64,000 nucleotides of DNA from an uncultured Winogradskyella sp. (GCF_947501905.1 NZ_CANMXL010000004.1:270777-334776); one strand, 5' to 3'. Counted from the first letter of the stretch, positions 8,666 to 17,855 are shown. Program-made: numbers and translations. Notes: generated from the sequence alone by a model not told the origin.

Positions 8666-9699
8666 TATAGTTGGTTTAAAATCTTAATTAATGTTTTATT
8701 TTCCTCTTCTGTACCGATAGTAAATCTCAGGCAGTTTTCACACAAAGGTTGCGTTGTTCTATTTCTGACAACCACACCTCTTTCAATAAGTTGTGAATAT
8801 CGCTGATGCGCATCATCTACCTTAACTAATAAAAAATTTGCATCTGAAGGGTACACTTTTTGAACAAAAGAAATATTAGATAACTCATTCGCCAATACTA
8901 TTCTCTGTTCTAAAATTGAATCAACTTCTTGTTTAACTTGTTCCAATTCATCCAATCGTTCTAATGCTTTATCTTGAGTTAATTGATTAACATTATATGG
9001 CGGTTTAATTTTGTTAAGAATTGAAATAATATATTCTGAGGCATAGCATATACCTAACCTAATGCCTGCTAAACCATAAGCTTTAGAGAACGTTTGTGTA
9101 ATAACTAGATTAGGAAATTCATTCAATCGACTTATCCAACTGTCGCAGTTAGAAAAATCTATATACGCTTCATCTATAACTACGATACCTTTGAAACCTT
9201 CTATTAATTCTTCAATTTTATGAGCGTTAAAACTGTTAGCTGTGGGATTATTTGGAGAACACAAGAACAATAGTTTTGAATATTCATTCTGAGTTTTAAG
9301 TATTTCATTAACCCTTGGCTCAAAATTATCATCCAGCAATACGCTTTGTATTTGCACAGCGTTCAAATCAGCTAAAACGGAATACATTCCATACGTTGGT
9401 GGTAATGTGATGACATTATCTCGATTAGGCTCGCAAAAGACTCTAAATAACAAATCCAAAACTTCATCACTACCATTTCCAAACAATATTTGTGATGTTT
9501 TTACACCTTTAATGCTTGCTAGACGTTCTTTTAGTTTAGACTGTTGTGGGTCTGGATACCTATTGACATTAGTTTTAAATGGATTTTCGTTAGCATCAAT
9601 AAATATCATATCTGCAGAAGCATCTTTATACTCATCTCGTGCAGAAGAATAGGCCTTTATAGTCTTAATATTATCTCTTAAAAGATTTTCTATATTCAT
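8665..9699 (-). CDS. hisC: Histidinol-phosphate aminotransferase HisC
   Basis: A 344-residue class I/II PLP aminotransferase that converts imidazole acetol phosphate and glutamate to histidinol phosphate. The PLP lysine is Lys206 in [16 protein letters not shown]. Other markers are DANENPF near the N-terminus, [19 protein letters not shown] and the aspartate of VIDEAYIDF. The C-terminus has [10 protein letters not shown]. Overlaps with hisD (4 bases) and hisB (1 base) support one mRNA. Homologues can accept aromatic amino acids, but the operon context fixes the role here. Confidence 0.97.
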   Translation of the reverse strand: MNIENLLRDNIKTIKAYSSARDEYKDASADMIFIDANENPFKTNVNRYPDPQQSKLKERLASIKGVKTSQILFGNGSDEVLDLLFRVFCEPNRDNVITLPPTYGMYSVLADLNAVQIQSVLLDDNFEPRVNEILKTQNEYSKLLFLCSPNNPTANSFNAHKIEELIEGFKGIVVIDEAYIDFSNCDSWISRLNEFPNLVITQTFSKAYGLAGIRLGICYASEYIISILNKIKPPYNVNQLTQDKALERLDELEQVKQEVDSILEQRIVLANELSNISFVQKVYPSDANFLLVKVDDAHQRYSQLIERGVVVRNRTTQPLCENCLRFTIGTEEENKTLIKILNQL

Positions 9700-10982
9700 G
9701 ATTCTAAATCTTTTAATCTTATTGTTACTGCATTTTTATGTGCTTGCAATCCTTCTGCTTCTGCCATAAGTTCAATTGCTGGACCAACAGTAGCGATACC
9801 TTTTTTGGAAATTCTCTGAAACGTCATACTCTTTAGAAAACTGTCTAAATTCACACCAGAATATGCTTTAGAAAAACCATTAGTAGGCAATGTGTGGTTT
9901 GTGCCAGATGCATAATCACCAGCACTTTCAGGTGTGTAATCACCAATAAAAACTGAACCGGCATTTGCTATATTTTTTACAAAAAAATCGTTGTTTGAGG
10001 TTGAAACAATAAAGTGTTCCGGACCATAAGCATCAATTAATTCTAATGCTGTTTCAAAATTATCAACTACGATAGTTTTTGAATTATTTATGACAACAGT
10101 AGCTATTTCTTTACGAGGAAGATTGTCTAGCTGTTTATAGACTTCAGTATTAACCTCTTCTGCAAAATCTTTTGATGTAGTTACCAAAATCACTTGACTA
10201 TCTAAACCATGTTCTGCTTGGCTTAATAAATCTGAAGCGACGAATGCCGCATTTGCTGATTCATCTGCCATTACTAGTAGTTCGCTTGGGCCAGCTGGCA
10301 TATCAATGGCTACACCATACTTTGTGGCTAACTGTTTTGCCACAGTTACATATTGATTTCCTGGGCCAAATATTTTATATACTTGAGGAATGGACGCTGT
10401 TCCAAAAGTTAATCCAGCAATAGCTTGTATGCCACCTACTTTAAATATCTTAGTGACACCGCAAAGCTGTGCTGTATATAGTATTTCATTAGCAATATTA
10501 CCTTCCTTATTTGGCGGAGAACATAAAACTATCTCTTTACAACCAGCAATATTTGCTGGCACCGCTAACATTAAAACTGTTGAAAACAAAGGTGCAGTTC
10601 CACCCGGAATGTATAATCCGACTTTTTGAATAGGGCGTTTTTCTTGCCAACATTCAACACCATCCATAGTTTCTATGAAGACTTTATCTGTTTTTTGGGC
10701 TTTGTGAAACTTTTCTATATTAGATTTAGCTAATCGGATTGCATCTTTCAATTCATTTGAAACCAAATTTGAAGCCAATTCTATTTCATTTCCTCTAACT
10801 CTAATTGAATCTAATTTTACTTTATCGAATTTCTCAGCATAAAGATTTATTGCAGTATCACCATTAGTTTCAACATTCTTAAACACCTCTACTACAGTAG
10901 CTTCAATATCATCAACAGTTTTTGTTGGGCGTTTAAGGATGATTTTCCAATCATCTCTTTTAGGGTTATTAATAATTCTCAT
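9696..10982 (-). CDS. hisD: Histidinol dehydrogenase HisD
   Basis: A 428-residue zinc enzyme that oxidises histidinol to histidine in two NAD-dependent steps. Motifs include FGPGNQYVTVAKQL, DMPAGPSELLVMAD and the zinc-site region LLSQAEHGLDSQ, with GPEHFIV further on. The frame extends nine codons upstream to a TTG inside hisG, but the ATG at 10982 overlaps the hisG stop by one base and gives the usual N-terminus (MRIINNPKRDDW), so I choose it. Genes on both sides overlap, which implies tight coupling. Confidence 0.96.
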   Translation of the reverse strand: MRIINNPKRDDWKIILKRPTKTVDDIEATVVEVFKNVETNGDTAINLYAEKFDKVKLDSIRVRGNEIELASNLVSNELKDAIRLAKSNIEKFHKAQKTDKVFIETMDGVECWQEKRPIQKVGLYIPGGTAPLFSTVLMLAVPANIAGCKEIVLCSPPNKEGNIANEILYTAQLCGVTKIFKVGGIQAIAGLTFGTASIPQVYKIFGPGNQYVTVAKQLATKYGVAIDMPAGPSELLVMADESANAAFVASDLLSQAEHGLDSQVILVTTSKDFAEEVNTEVYKQLDNLPRKEIATVVINNSKTIVVDNFETALELIDAYGPEHFIVSTSNNDFFVKNIANAGSVFIGDYTPESAGDYASGTNHTLPTNGFSKAYSGVNLDSFLKSMTFQRISKKGIATVGPAIELMAEAEGLQAHKNAVTIRLKDLES

Positions 10983-11839
10983 TACAATACCATATTTTCT
11001 ATCGGACAAACCAATATGCCTTCTGCTCCATTAACTTTTAATTCGTCAATGACATCCCAGAAATCGTTTTTATTAATTACTGAGTGCAATGAGCTCCAAC
11101 CCTCTTTTGCAAGAGGTAATATCGTTGGACTATTCATACCCGGTAGAATTTGAACAATTTTGTCAAGTCTATCATTAGGTGCATTAAGTAATACATATTT
11201 GTTTTCTCGTCCCCGCAATACCGACTTTAAACGAAATTGAATTTTATCTATAATTGTTTGATTTTCTTTTGAAATCTTTGGAGAAGTAGCCAATACAGCT
11301 TCAGATTTTAAGAGTACTTCAATCTCTTTTAACCCATTTTTAAACAAAGTACTACCACTAGAAACAATATCGCAAATACCATCTGCTAAACCAATATTTG
11401 GAGCAATCTCAACTGAACCATTAATGATATGAAGATTTGCTTTTATACTGGCTTTATCTAAAAATTGATTTACTGTATTCGGATACGATGTTGCAATACG
11501 CTTGCCTTCTAAATCTTTCAGGTTTTTTGCTGTAGAAGATTTTGGCACTGCAATAGACACCTTGCATTTTGAAAAACCTAAGCGCTCAACAATAGTTAAG
11601 TCATTTCCTTTTTCAATCAAGACATTTTCACCAATAATAGCTGCATCTACCACACCATCTCTTAGATACTGAGGGATATCTCCATTTCTTAGATAAAAGA
11701 CCTCTAAAGGGAAGTTTCTGGCTGAAGCTTTGAGCTGGTCCTTACCGTTATCTACAGAAATACCAATGGCTTTTAAGATTTTCATTGAGTCTTCATTAAG
11801 GCGACCCGATTTTTGAACTGCAATTTTTAATTTATTCAT
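10982..11839 (-). CDS. hisG: ATP phosphoribosyltransferase HisG (long form)
   Basis: A 285-residue first enzyme of histidine synthesis, joining ATP and PRPP. The N-terminus KLKIAVQKSGRLNEDS is typical, as are ATSYPNTVNQFL and the PRPP-binding segment DGICDIVSSGSTL. The C-terminal part (about 210-285) is the regulatory domain of the long form, which in characterised homologues is feedback-inhibited by histidine. The frame extends 18 codons further to an ATG at 11893, but that ATG lies in the 3' arm of the leader terminator, so the start at 11839 is preferred. Transcription into this gene is gated by the upstream attenuator. Confidence 0.96.
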   Translation of the reverse strand: MNKLKIAVQKSGRLNEDSMKILKAIGISVDNGKDQLKASARNFPLEVFYLRNGDIPQYLRDGVVDAAIIGENVLIEKGNDLTIVERLGFSKCKVSIAVPKSSTAKNLKDLEGKRIATSYPNTVNQFLDKASIKANLHIINGSVEIAPNIGLADGICDIVSSGSTLFKNGLKEIEVLLKSEAVLATSPKISKENQTIIDKIQFRLKSVLRGRENKYVLLNAPNDRLDKIVQILPGMNSPTILPLAKEGWSSLHSVINKNDFWDVIDELKVNGAEGILVCPIENMVL

Positions 11840-11883
11840 TTTTAAATTTGAATAGTTTGAAAAAATAGATGCGTTTACAAACA

Positions 11884-11916
11884 AAAAACCCATCTGAATT
11901 TATCAAACGGGTTTTT
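11884..11916 (-). terminator. Attenuator: intrinsic terminator in the his leader
   Basis: Read on the minus strand, AAAAACCCGUUUGA and UCAGAUGGGUUUUU pair over 14 bp (two G-U wobbles) around the loop UAAAU, and a U-run follows. It lies between the leader peptide and hisG, on the transcript of the his operon. Its 5' arm (11903-11912) can instead pair with 11949-11959, giving an antiterminator. Confidence 0.9.
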
Positions 11917-11959
11917 AAATATATTTTGAAATTATTCAATACATCTTCACCTCGCTTGA
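11903..11959 (-). promoter_or_regulatory. His operon antiterminator helix
   Basis: In the transcript, UCAAGCGAGGU (11959-11949) is complementary to ACCCGUUUGA (11912-11903) over 10 bp with one bulged A. The first segment covers the last codons and stop of the leader peptide; the second is the 5' arm of the terminator. The two structures exclude each other. A ribosome stalled at the His codons leaves the first segment free, so the antiterminator can form; one that reaches the stop codon hides it. Confidence 0.75.
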
Positions 11960-12000
11960 ACGATTAAATGAAAATGATGATGTAATTGAGTAATAGTCAT
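11947..12000 (-). CDS. Histidine-rich leader peptide of the his operon
   Basis: A 17-codon reading frame, MTITQLHHHFHLIVQAR, with an ATG at 12000 and TGA at 11947. Four of its residues are His (7, 8, 9 and 11), far above expectation. It lies 108 bases upstream of hisG and directly before the terminator and antiterminator segments. This is the arrangement of the enterobacterial his leader peptide: translation speed over the His codons reports charged tRNA-His and decides whether RNA polymerase continues into hisG. The peptide itself probably has no other function. I am confident because peptide, terminator and alternative pairing were found independently and fit together. Confidence 0.88.
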   Translation of the reverse strand: MTITQLHHHFHLIVQAR

Positions 12001-12017
12001 GTCTTATTTTGTTGAAA

Positions 12018-12049
12018 CAAATTTTCAGAAAAATAAATTACAATTCCAA
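12018..12049 (-). promoter_or_regulatory. Candidate promoter of the his leader
   Basis: On the minus strand a TTG (12049-12047) is followed after 21 bases by AAAATTTG (12025-12018), one mismatch from the -7 consensus TAnnTTTG. The spacing is right for a Bacteroidota promoter and puts the start of transcription about 12 bases before the leader ATG. Confidence 0.45.
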
Positions 12050-12064
12050 GTGTTTAACAAACTT

Positions 12065-12877
12065 TTATTGATTTCCCAATATTATTGGCATTCCACTATC
12101 ACCGGAACCAATTACAATAACCTTACTATTAGGTGATTCTGATAATTTTATAGTCGCTTCAATACCCTTATCCTGAAGGATTTTATCTGTTAAAGACGCA
12201 CTTAATATACGGTTAGCATCTGCTTTACCTTGTGCTTCTATACGTTGTTTTTGTGCTTCTTTATCTGCTGTAACTAATCTGAACTCGTATTCTAAAGACT
12301 CTTGCTCTTGTTTTAGCTTACGCTCAATGGCATCTTTAATTGTTGGTGGTAATTGTACATCTTCTACTAAAACACGCTTCACAATTAAATATTGTCCTTC
12401 TAATAGTTTAGTAACTTCATCTAATATTTCTTGCTCAATGACATCACGCTTACTAGAATATAATTGTTCAGGTGTATAACGCCCTACTACACTTCTTGCA
12501 GCTGCGTTAATAGCTGGATCTAAAAGTTCGTTTTCATAATCCTCACCTTTAGTTTTTATCAACTTACCTAGATTACTGTATTCTGGTTCATACCAGATAG
12601 TTCCATTTACCTTTACTTCAAGTCCATTAACAGAAAGTACATTCATATTATCTGAAATTGATTGCTGTCTTACTTTACGAATTATCATATCATTCCATGG
12701 TGCTACAACATGAAAGCCTTCTCCGTATGTTTTTTCTGTGTTGATACCATCTCCTAATCGTTCAAAAATAACACCACCTTCTCCAGGCCCTATTGTAACT
12801 GCTGATTTTGCAACTAATATTATTAATACGACTACTGCTATTAAAATAGGCAATCCAATCTTTGGTAATTTTTCCAT
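12065..12877 (-). CDS. Prohibitin-like SPFH/Band 7 membrane protein
   Basis: A 270-residue protein with one N-terminal membrane helix (about residues 8-28) and a SPFH/Band 7 domain behind it (TIGPGEGGVIFERLG onward). The Ala- and Gln-rich helical region after residue 185 (VTADKEAQKQRIEAQGKADA) is the coiled-coil that drives ring assembly in this family. Prohibitin-type proteins form membrane scaffolds and often affect membrane protease activity; the partner here is unknown. It is the last gene of a minus-strand set that begins with fabG, 12 bases behind the VWA-type gene. No terminator was seen before the his promoter, so some read-through into the his leader is possible. Confidence 0.9.
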   Translation of the reverse strand: MEKLPKIGLPILIAVVVLIILVAKSAVTIGPGEGGVIFERLGDGINTEKTYGEGFHVVAPWNDMIIRKVRQQSISDNMNVLSVNGLEVKVNGTIWYEPEYSNLGKLIKTKGEDYENELLDPAINAAARSVVGRYTPEQLYSSKRDVIEQEILDEVTKLLEGQYLIVKRVLVEDVQLPPTIKDAIERKLKQEQESLEYEFRLVTADKEAQKQRIEAQGKADANRILSASLTDKILQDKGIEATIKLSESPNSKVIVIGSGDSGMPIILGNQ

Positions 12878-12889
12878 TTCTTTATTTTT

Positions 12890-14920
12890 TTAAATTAGTC
12901 CGTTATATTTTCTGATAAACCACTCCAAAGATAAGGCTAAAGCAATTAATCCGAGTAAGTATTTCCAATCTATTATTGGTATTGTGCTACGTTTGCTTTT
13001 TTGGATTGTTGCATAGCGCGTATCATTAAGCAAACTTTCTACAAGGTTATTAGTTTGATTACTATAAAACGATTTACCATTTGTACTAGTCGCTAAACTA
13101 TTAAGCTTTGTTACATCTGCATTTAAGAATTGCTGTTCTACATTGTATGCTAAAACTTTAAACCCTCCTGAAGCAGAAACGGGCTCATCTTGATTTTTAA
13201 CTGTAAAACTATAATCTCCAGGTGCAATTCCGCTTAAATCAATTCTGTATGATGCATTTTTCAGTAATAGCGGTAGTGTTTTGGTTTCGTTAGTCTCATT
13301 GTTCTTATACGTTACTTGTAGATTAGCATTACTATCAAATTCATAGTTTTTATTAAAGAACTGAGCGCTTAAAACAATGGTTTCGTTCTGGTTATAAAAC
13401 GATTTGTGGTCTAGGTTTAATCGGTTTCGTTTTTTGTTGGAGCTAAGATATTGTACCAATTTACCTATAAAATTATCGAAATCTGAAAAACTATCAGTAT
13501 CAAGATAGCTTTGAGCGCGCCATCTCCAAATACCTTCTCCACTTAATAATGCATATTTTTGCCCATTGGCTTCAAAGCTACTTAAAAGTGGCGCATCAAT
13601 ATTAACACCATTTACTGTTTTAAATAATAATGTTTCTTCTGGGACTTTAAAGGTTACCGAACCAAACTCAGATTGCAATGGCGGATAATTATCAAACGAA
13701 ATATTATCTACTATAAATGTGCCATAATTTGTATTTACTGCTGGTTGAAAATCTTCAGACTGATTTGTTATTTCTTGAGAGAAAAATACTTGACTATTAT
13801 TAACAACATCAAAGTCAGTAGTGTTCCCTGTTATTGTAAATGTATTAAGTTTTATTCTAGAAATCTCATCTAATAAATCTTTAAAGTTATTATTTGGCTG
13901 ATACAATATAACTAATTGAAAATCATTTATTTTAGAAATAACATTCCTTGGTTTTAAAATTGAAACACTTCGCTGTTCATTACTTTCTATTGATTTTTTT
14001 AAGGCTCCTATATCTGGATGTAAACCATCTGCAACAAGTGCAATATTTGTCTTTTGATCAATAATTTCTACACCAAAATTTTTATAATTATTAACTGTAT
14101 TTTTTTCATTTTCAAGTGGCGATATTTCTACCTTATAAGTTTTGACACCAACTTGACTTGCATTTAATGTTGTGTTTATAATCTCTGAAGAGTTAGAATT
14201 ATCTAGAGTTATATTTTTAGAGAATAAAACCGTATTTCCTGAGCTAATTTTAAGCTGACTACTAACACTCTCTTCTCCTGAATAATTAACAATTACTTCT
14301 ACTGGAAAACGATTTTTAAGATATGCGAACCTATTTACATTGACCTGCTGTAGTCTTAAATCTGAAAAATTAGTTGTATCTCCTAATATAACTGGGAATA
14401 TGGCTTGTTTGTTCTTTTTTGCAGAATATAGATAATCATTACCTAGAGTCTGATTTCCATCTGAAACAATTAGGACTGGAGCTATTTGTCCTTTATAAAG
14501 TTCATTATAGTTTTTAAAGAAACTTGAAAAATTAGACTGATTGTCTTTAAAATCCAAAGAATCTATTGAAGATGTAGAGTTACCAAACTTGTAGGTCTTA
14601 ATATCAAATCTATCTAGTAAACGCGTATTTTTAGATAAGTTATTATAAATCTGCGTAGCAATTTCATCTTGCTTTAAATAAGCAATAGACTCAGAATTAT
14701 CCAGAGCTATTACAAGGTTTGGTTTTTCTTCATAATAAGTAACAGCCTCAAATTTTGGATTTATAAGTAGTATTAATATACTAAAAATCGCTATGAATCT
14801 TAGAGCTGATAGTACCCATTTAAGCTTGTTGTATTTTGTTTTATAGACATACTGAAAAAGCGCTAATAATAGCGCTAATATTCCAGATAGTATAAGATAT
14901 ATAATTGTGCTGCTTGCCAA
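12890..14920 (-). CDS. VWA-like membrane protein, BatA/aerotolerance-like architecture
   Basis: A 676-residue protein with two N-terminal membrane helices (about 5-25 and 37-57), a von Willebrand A-like domain starting at LVIALDNSESI (a DxSxS metal site), a long extracytoplasmic beta-rich region, and one C-terminal membrane helix (about 650-668). That layout matches the large membrane VWA proteins of Bacteroidota. The role is unknown; the neighbours suggest an envelope function together with the SPFH protein. There is an in-frame stop just upstream and no ATG near it, so the start is TTG at 14920. The upstream gene ends four bases before. Confidence 0.8.
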   Translation of the reverse strand: MASSTIIYLILSGILALLLALFQYVYKTKYNKLKWVLSALRFIAIFSILILLINPKFEAVTYYEEKPNLVIALDNSESIAYLKQDEIATQIYNNLSKNTRLLDRFDIKTYKFGNSTSSIDSLDFKDNQSNFSSFFKNYNELYKGQIAPVLIVSDGNQTLGNDYLYSAKKNKQAIFPVILGDTTNFSDLRLQQVNVNRFAYLKNRFPVEVIVNYSGEESVSSQLKISSGNTVLFSKNITLDNSNSSEIINTTLNASQVGVKTYKVEISPLENEKNTVNNYKNFGVEIIDQKTNIALVADGLHPDIGALKKSIESNEQRSVSILKPRNVISKINDFQLVILYQPNNNFKDLLDEISRIKLNTFTITGNTTDFDVVNNSQVFFSQEITNQSEDFQPAVNTNYGTFIVDNISFDNYPPLQSEFGSVTFKVPEETLLFKTVNGVNIDAPLLSSFEANGQKYALLSGEGIWRWRAQSYLDTDSFSDFDNFIGKLVQYLSSNKKRNRLNLDHKSFYNQNETIVLSAQFFNKNYEFDSNANLQVTYKNNETNETKTLPLLLKNASYRIDLSGIAPGDYSFTVKNQDEPVSASGGFKVLAYNVEQQFLNADVTKLNSLATSTNGKSFYSNQTNNLVESLLNDTRYATIQKSKRSTIPIIDWKYLLGLIALALSLEWFIRKYNGLI

Positions 14921-14923
14921 TAT

Positions 14924-15463
14924 TTATTTTACTTTTAAAATATCAAAGGAATTTAGAAAGCGCTTGATGCTCTCGTTATTATCATTATCTATTAAACATA
15001 CCACTTGAGTTATAAACATAACATTATCAACAAGATATGCGTTTACATAAATATAACCCACAGAGATTTCAATCTTTATCTCTCTTCCCGGATAACCATT
15101 AAGAACTATTCTTTTATCATAAAGCAACGTACCTTTTACATTACTTACCGCACCTTCTACAGCACCGTCCAAAATACTATCCGTATAATCAGAATCTACA
15201 TCTTTAAATTGCTCTTCTGGATAATCAGATCTAATTACAGAATACACAGCATTATAATCCGCCAAAACTGTTGGTGAATACATGACCATATGCATATCTA
15301 AGTCGCCTAATGCAGTATTAATCTTTTGCTGAGAGCGCTCTGGTTCACTAGGGAAGTTTGCAATAAATGCCAAATCTTCAGATTTATATCTATCCCAATC
15401 TTGAGCAAAACTCATATTGAATGTGATTAATCCAATAGCTAATATTAGAATACTTTTTTTCAT
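14924..15463 (-). CDS. Exported protein, paralogue of the next upstream gene
   Basis: A 179-residue protein with a clear signal peptide (MKKSILILAIGLITFNMSFA, then QDW). The mature part begins with a block like FIANFPSEPERS and continues with MHMVMYSPTVLADYNAVYSV and NGYPGREIKIE, shared in order with the protein at 15487-16068. The two are therefore tandem duplicates. The pattern of a short beta-rich domain resembles the PsbP-like fold, but I cannot show this. The frame extends to a GTG at 15487; I place the start at the ATG at 15463 because the signal peptide begins there. Its envelope role is unknown. Confidence 0.8.
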   Translation of the reverse strand: MKKSILILAIGLITFNMSFAQDWDRYKSEDLAFIANFPSEPERSQQKINTALGDLDMHMVMYSPTVLADYNAVYSVIRSDYPEEQFKDVDSDYTDSILDGAVEGAVSNVKGTLLYDKRIVLNGYPGREIKIEISVGYIYVNAYLVDNVMFITQVVCLIDNDNNESIKRFLNSFDILKVK

Positions 15464-15486
15464 ACTTATTAATTTAAAGAAAGTCA

Positions 15487-16068
15487 CTATTGCTTAACAT
15501 TTATCAACTCAAAAGAATCAAAAAAACGGTTTGCATTTTTATTCCCTTCATCTTCTTTCTGATAAATAACTTGTGCTAGGTATAATTTAATACCGACTAA
15601 AACTACTTTCATTTGTATTATATAATCACCCTCAAGAGCTATCTTAATCATTCTTCCTCTATATCCATTAAAGACTATTTTCTTTTCTGATACTAAGGAA
15701 CCATTAGTATTGGTTACTGCACCATCCACGCTGTTATCAAGAACCTCATTTTGCTTTTCAGAAGATTCTAGTTTATTTGGAAAAAATGAATTTGGATACT
15801 TTGTATAGGACGACATATATACTAGATTAGCATCATTACTACTTTGCAGAGTGTATGTATGCATTTTGACGGTGCCTTTTTCCGTAGGTACATCGGTTAA
15901 TCCTTTTTCTGGCTGATTAGGAAAATTAATAATATATGCAGCATAGGCATCTTTAACTTTATGCCAATCATTAATGCCAGTCAAGGCTGATTTTAAATCA
16001 GTTTTATCTTGAGCTATTAAGCTTAAAGAGCTTACCGTAAAAAGTAATATTAATAGTGTCCTTTTCAT
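15487..16068 (-). CDS. Exported protein, paralogue of the next downstream gene
   Basis: A 193-residue protein with a signal peptide (MKRTLLILLFTVSSLSLIAQ). The mature part shares its order of blocks with the protein at 14924-15463: YIINFPNQPEKG, MHTYTLQSSNDANLVYMSSY, then NGYRGRMIKIALEGDY and a C-terminal RFFDSFEL. It is probably a soluble periplasmic or surface protein of unknown role. It lies between fabG (11 bases upstream) and its paralogue, in the same transcription unit as the VWA and prohibitin-like genes. The two copies have diverged strongly, so the duplication is old. Confidence 0.8.
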   Translation of the reverse strand: MKRTLLILLFTVSSLSLIAQDKTDLKSALTGINDWHKVKDAYAAYIINFPNQPEKGLTDVPTEKGTVKMHTYTLQSSNDANLVYMSSYTKYPNSFFPNKLESSEKQNEVLDNSVDGAVTNTNGSLVSEKKIVFNGYRGRMIKIALEGDYIIQMKVVLVGIKLYLAQVIYQKEDEGNKNANRFFDSFELINVKQ

Positions 16069-16079
16069 ATAAATACAAT

Positions 16080-16826
16080 TTATGTCAACATGCCTCCATC
16101 AACATTTAGCGTCTGCCCTGTAACATATGCGCTTAAGTCACTAGCTAAATAAACACACGCATTTGCTATATCTTCAGGTGTTCCGCCTCGTTTTAATGGA
16201 ATAGCTGCTCGCCAACCTTTTACAGTTTCTTCGTCAAGTTTTGCTGTCATTTCAGTTTCAATAAAACCAGGTGCAATAACATTACTCCTTATATTTCTTG
16301 AACCTAATTCCAAGGCTACTGACTTAGAAAATCCAATAATTCCAGCTTTTGATGCTGCATAATTGGTTTGACCAGCATTACCTTTAACACCAACAACAGA
16401 ACTCATATTAATAATTGAGCCTTTACGTTGCTTGAGCATTGTACGTTGTACAGCTTTAGTCATATTGAACACCGATTTAAGATTAACTTCTATTACTTTA
16501 TCAAAGTCCTCTTCTCCCATACGCATTAAAAGATTATCCTTAGTAATACCAGCATTATTGATTAAAATGTCTATGCCTCCAAAATCTTCTAAAACGTCTT
16601 CAGCTAATTTTTGAGCTTGTTCAAAACTTGCAGCATTGCTTTGATAACCTTTAGCTTTTACACCTTTGGAATTCAAATCCGCTTCGAGAGCATTAGCAGC
16701 TTCAACAGAAGAACTATATGTAAATGCAACATTTGCACCATGTTCTGCAAAAACTTCAGCAATACCTTTGCCAATTCCTCGGGATGCTCCTGTTATGATT
16801 GCTGTTTTACCTTCTAATAATTTCAT
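16080..16826 (-). CDS. fabG: 3-oxoacyl-[acyl-carrier-protein] reductase FabG
   Basis: A 248-residue SDR that reduces 3-oxoacyl-ACP with NADPH in the fatty acid elongation cycle. The markers are TGASRGIGKGIAE, the NNAGIT motif, Ser-Tyr-Lys in MSSVVGVKGNAGQTNYAASK, and the C-terminal YVTGQTLNVDGGM, which is typical of true FabG. It heads a minus-strand unit that continues with two exported proteins, the VWA protein and the prohibitin-like protein. A TATATTTG promoter box lies about 36 bases upstream, behind the sucD terminator. FabZ, its partner in the cycle, is encoded nearby as part of the lpxC-fabZ fusion. Confidence 0.95.
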   Translation of the reverse strand: MKLLEGKTAIITGASRGIGKGIAEVFAEHGANVAFTYSSSVEAANALEADLNSKGVKAKGYQSNAASFEQAQKLAEDVLEDFGGIDILINNAGITKDNLLMRMGEEDFDKVIEVNLKSVFNMTKAVQRTMLKQRKGSIINMSSVVGVKGNAGQTNYAASKAGIIGFSKSVALELGSRNIRSNVIAPGFIETEMTAKLDEETVKGWRAAIPLKRGGTPEDIANACVYLASDLSAYVTGQTLNVDGGMLT

Positions 16827-16861
16827 ATTGTTTGGTTAGTTTGTTTAATAGTATGTTATTT

Positions 16862-16869
16862 CAAATATA
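16862..16869 (-). promoter_or_regulatory. Candidate -7 box of fabG promoter
   Basis: TATATTTG on the minus strand, a full match to TAnnTTTG, between the sucD terminator and the fabG ATG (leader about 30 bases). Confidence 0.55.
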
Positions 16870-16893
16870 TAAATTACAAATTGCATGAAATAA

Positions 16894-16923
16894 AAAAACC
16901 TTACAAGATTTTGTAAGGTTTTT
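16894..16923 (-). terminator. Intrinsic terminator after sucD
   Basis: AAAAACCTTACAA and TTGTAAGGTTTTT make a perfect 13-bp stem with a 4-base loop. It lies just after the sucD stop codon and before the fabG promoter, so it separates these two units. Confidence 0.9.
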
Positions 16924-16941
16924 AACAGTGTTATTTTTTGA

Positions 16942-17814
16942 TTAGCCTAATACTTCAGCTACTTTCTTTCCTATTTCGGCTGGTGAATCAACAACATGTA
17001 TTCCACATGCTCTCATGATTTTCTTTTTAGCTTGAGCTGTATCGTCACTACCTCCAACAATTGCTCCAGCATGACCCATTGTACGACCTGCTGGTGCAGT
17101 TTCGCCAGCAATAAAACCTACCACAGGCTTTTTACTGCCACTATTCTTATACCATTCTGCAGCGTCAGCTTCTAACTGACCGCCAATTTCACCAATCATT
17201 ACAACGGCTTCAGTTTCAGGGTCATTAATTAAAAGTTCAACAGCTTCTTTAGTTGTTGTACCAATAATTGGGTCACCACCAATACCAATAGCTGTTGTAA
17301 TACCTAAGCCTTGTTTTACAACTTGGTCAGCAGCTTCGTAAGTTAAAGTTCCAGATTTTGATACAATACCTACTTTACCAGATTTAAATACAAATCCTGG
17401 CATAATGCCAACTTTTGCTTCACCAGGCGTAATTACACCGGGACAATTAGGACCCACTAATCGACAATTTCTATCTTTTATATAATCTGCAGCTTTAATC
17501 ATATCCGCAACAGGAATACCTTCAGTAATAGTAATAATTACTTTAATACCTGCGTCAGCAGCTTCCATAATTGCATCTGCAGCAAATGCTGGTGGCACAA
17601 AAATAATAGTTGTATCTGCTCCAACTTTTTCTACAGCTTCAGAAACTGTGTTAAAAACTGGTCTGTCAAGGTGAGTTTGTCCGCCTTTACCTGGAGTAAC
17701 ACCACCAACAACGTTTGTTCCATATTCTATCATTTGTCCAGCGTGAAACGTACCTTCACTACCAGTAAAACCTTGTACAATTATATTTGAATCTTTATTG
17801 ACTAAAACGCTCAT
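16942..17814 (-). CDS. sucD: Succinate-CoA ligase, alpha subunit
   Basis: A 290-residue alpha subunit of succinyl-CoA synthetase, which makes ATP or GTP from succinyl-CoA in the citric acid cycle. The phosphohistidine is His248 in [13 protein letters not shown]. The CoA-binding N-terminal domain has [13 protein letters not shown] and the second domain has [12 protein letters not shown]. The beta subunit gene sucC is not in this window, so the pair is split, as is common in Bacteroidota. A promoter-like TATTTTTG lies about 34 bases upstream and a strong terminator follows, which makes it a single-gene unit. Confidence 0.97.
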   Translation of the reverse strand: MSVLVNKDSNIIVQGFTGSEGTFHAGQMIEYGTNVVGGVTPGKGGQTHLDRPVFNTVSEAVEKVGADTTIIFVPPAFAADAIMEAADAGIKVIITITEGIPVADMIKAADYIKDRNCRLVGPNCPGVITPGEAKVGIMPGFVFKSGKVGIVSKSGTLTYEAADQVVKQGLGITTAIGIGGDPIIGTTTKEAVELLINDPETEAVVMIGEIGGQLEADAAEWYKNSGSKKPVVGFIAGETAPAGRTMGHAGAIVGGSDDTAQAKKKIMRACGIHVVDSPAEIGKKVAEVLG

Positions 17815-17847
17815 TTAATTTTGAATTTTTATTCGTTTAAAACGATG

Positions 17848-17855
17848 CAAAAATA
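17848..17855 (-). promoter_or_regulatory. Candidate -7 box of sucD promoter
   Basis: TATTTTTG on the minus strand, a full match to TAnnTTTG, about 34 bases upstream of the sucD ATG. Confidence 0.55.

Noticed and set aside
11839..11893. Longer hisG start at the ATG at 11893
   Set aside because: This ATG lies in the 3' arm of the leader terminator and the added 18 residues do not resemble HisG; the ATG at 11839 gives the normal N-terminus.
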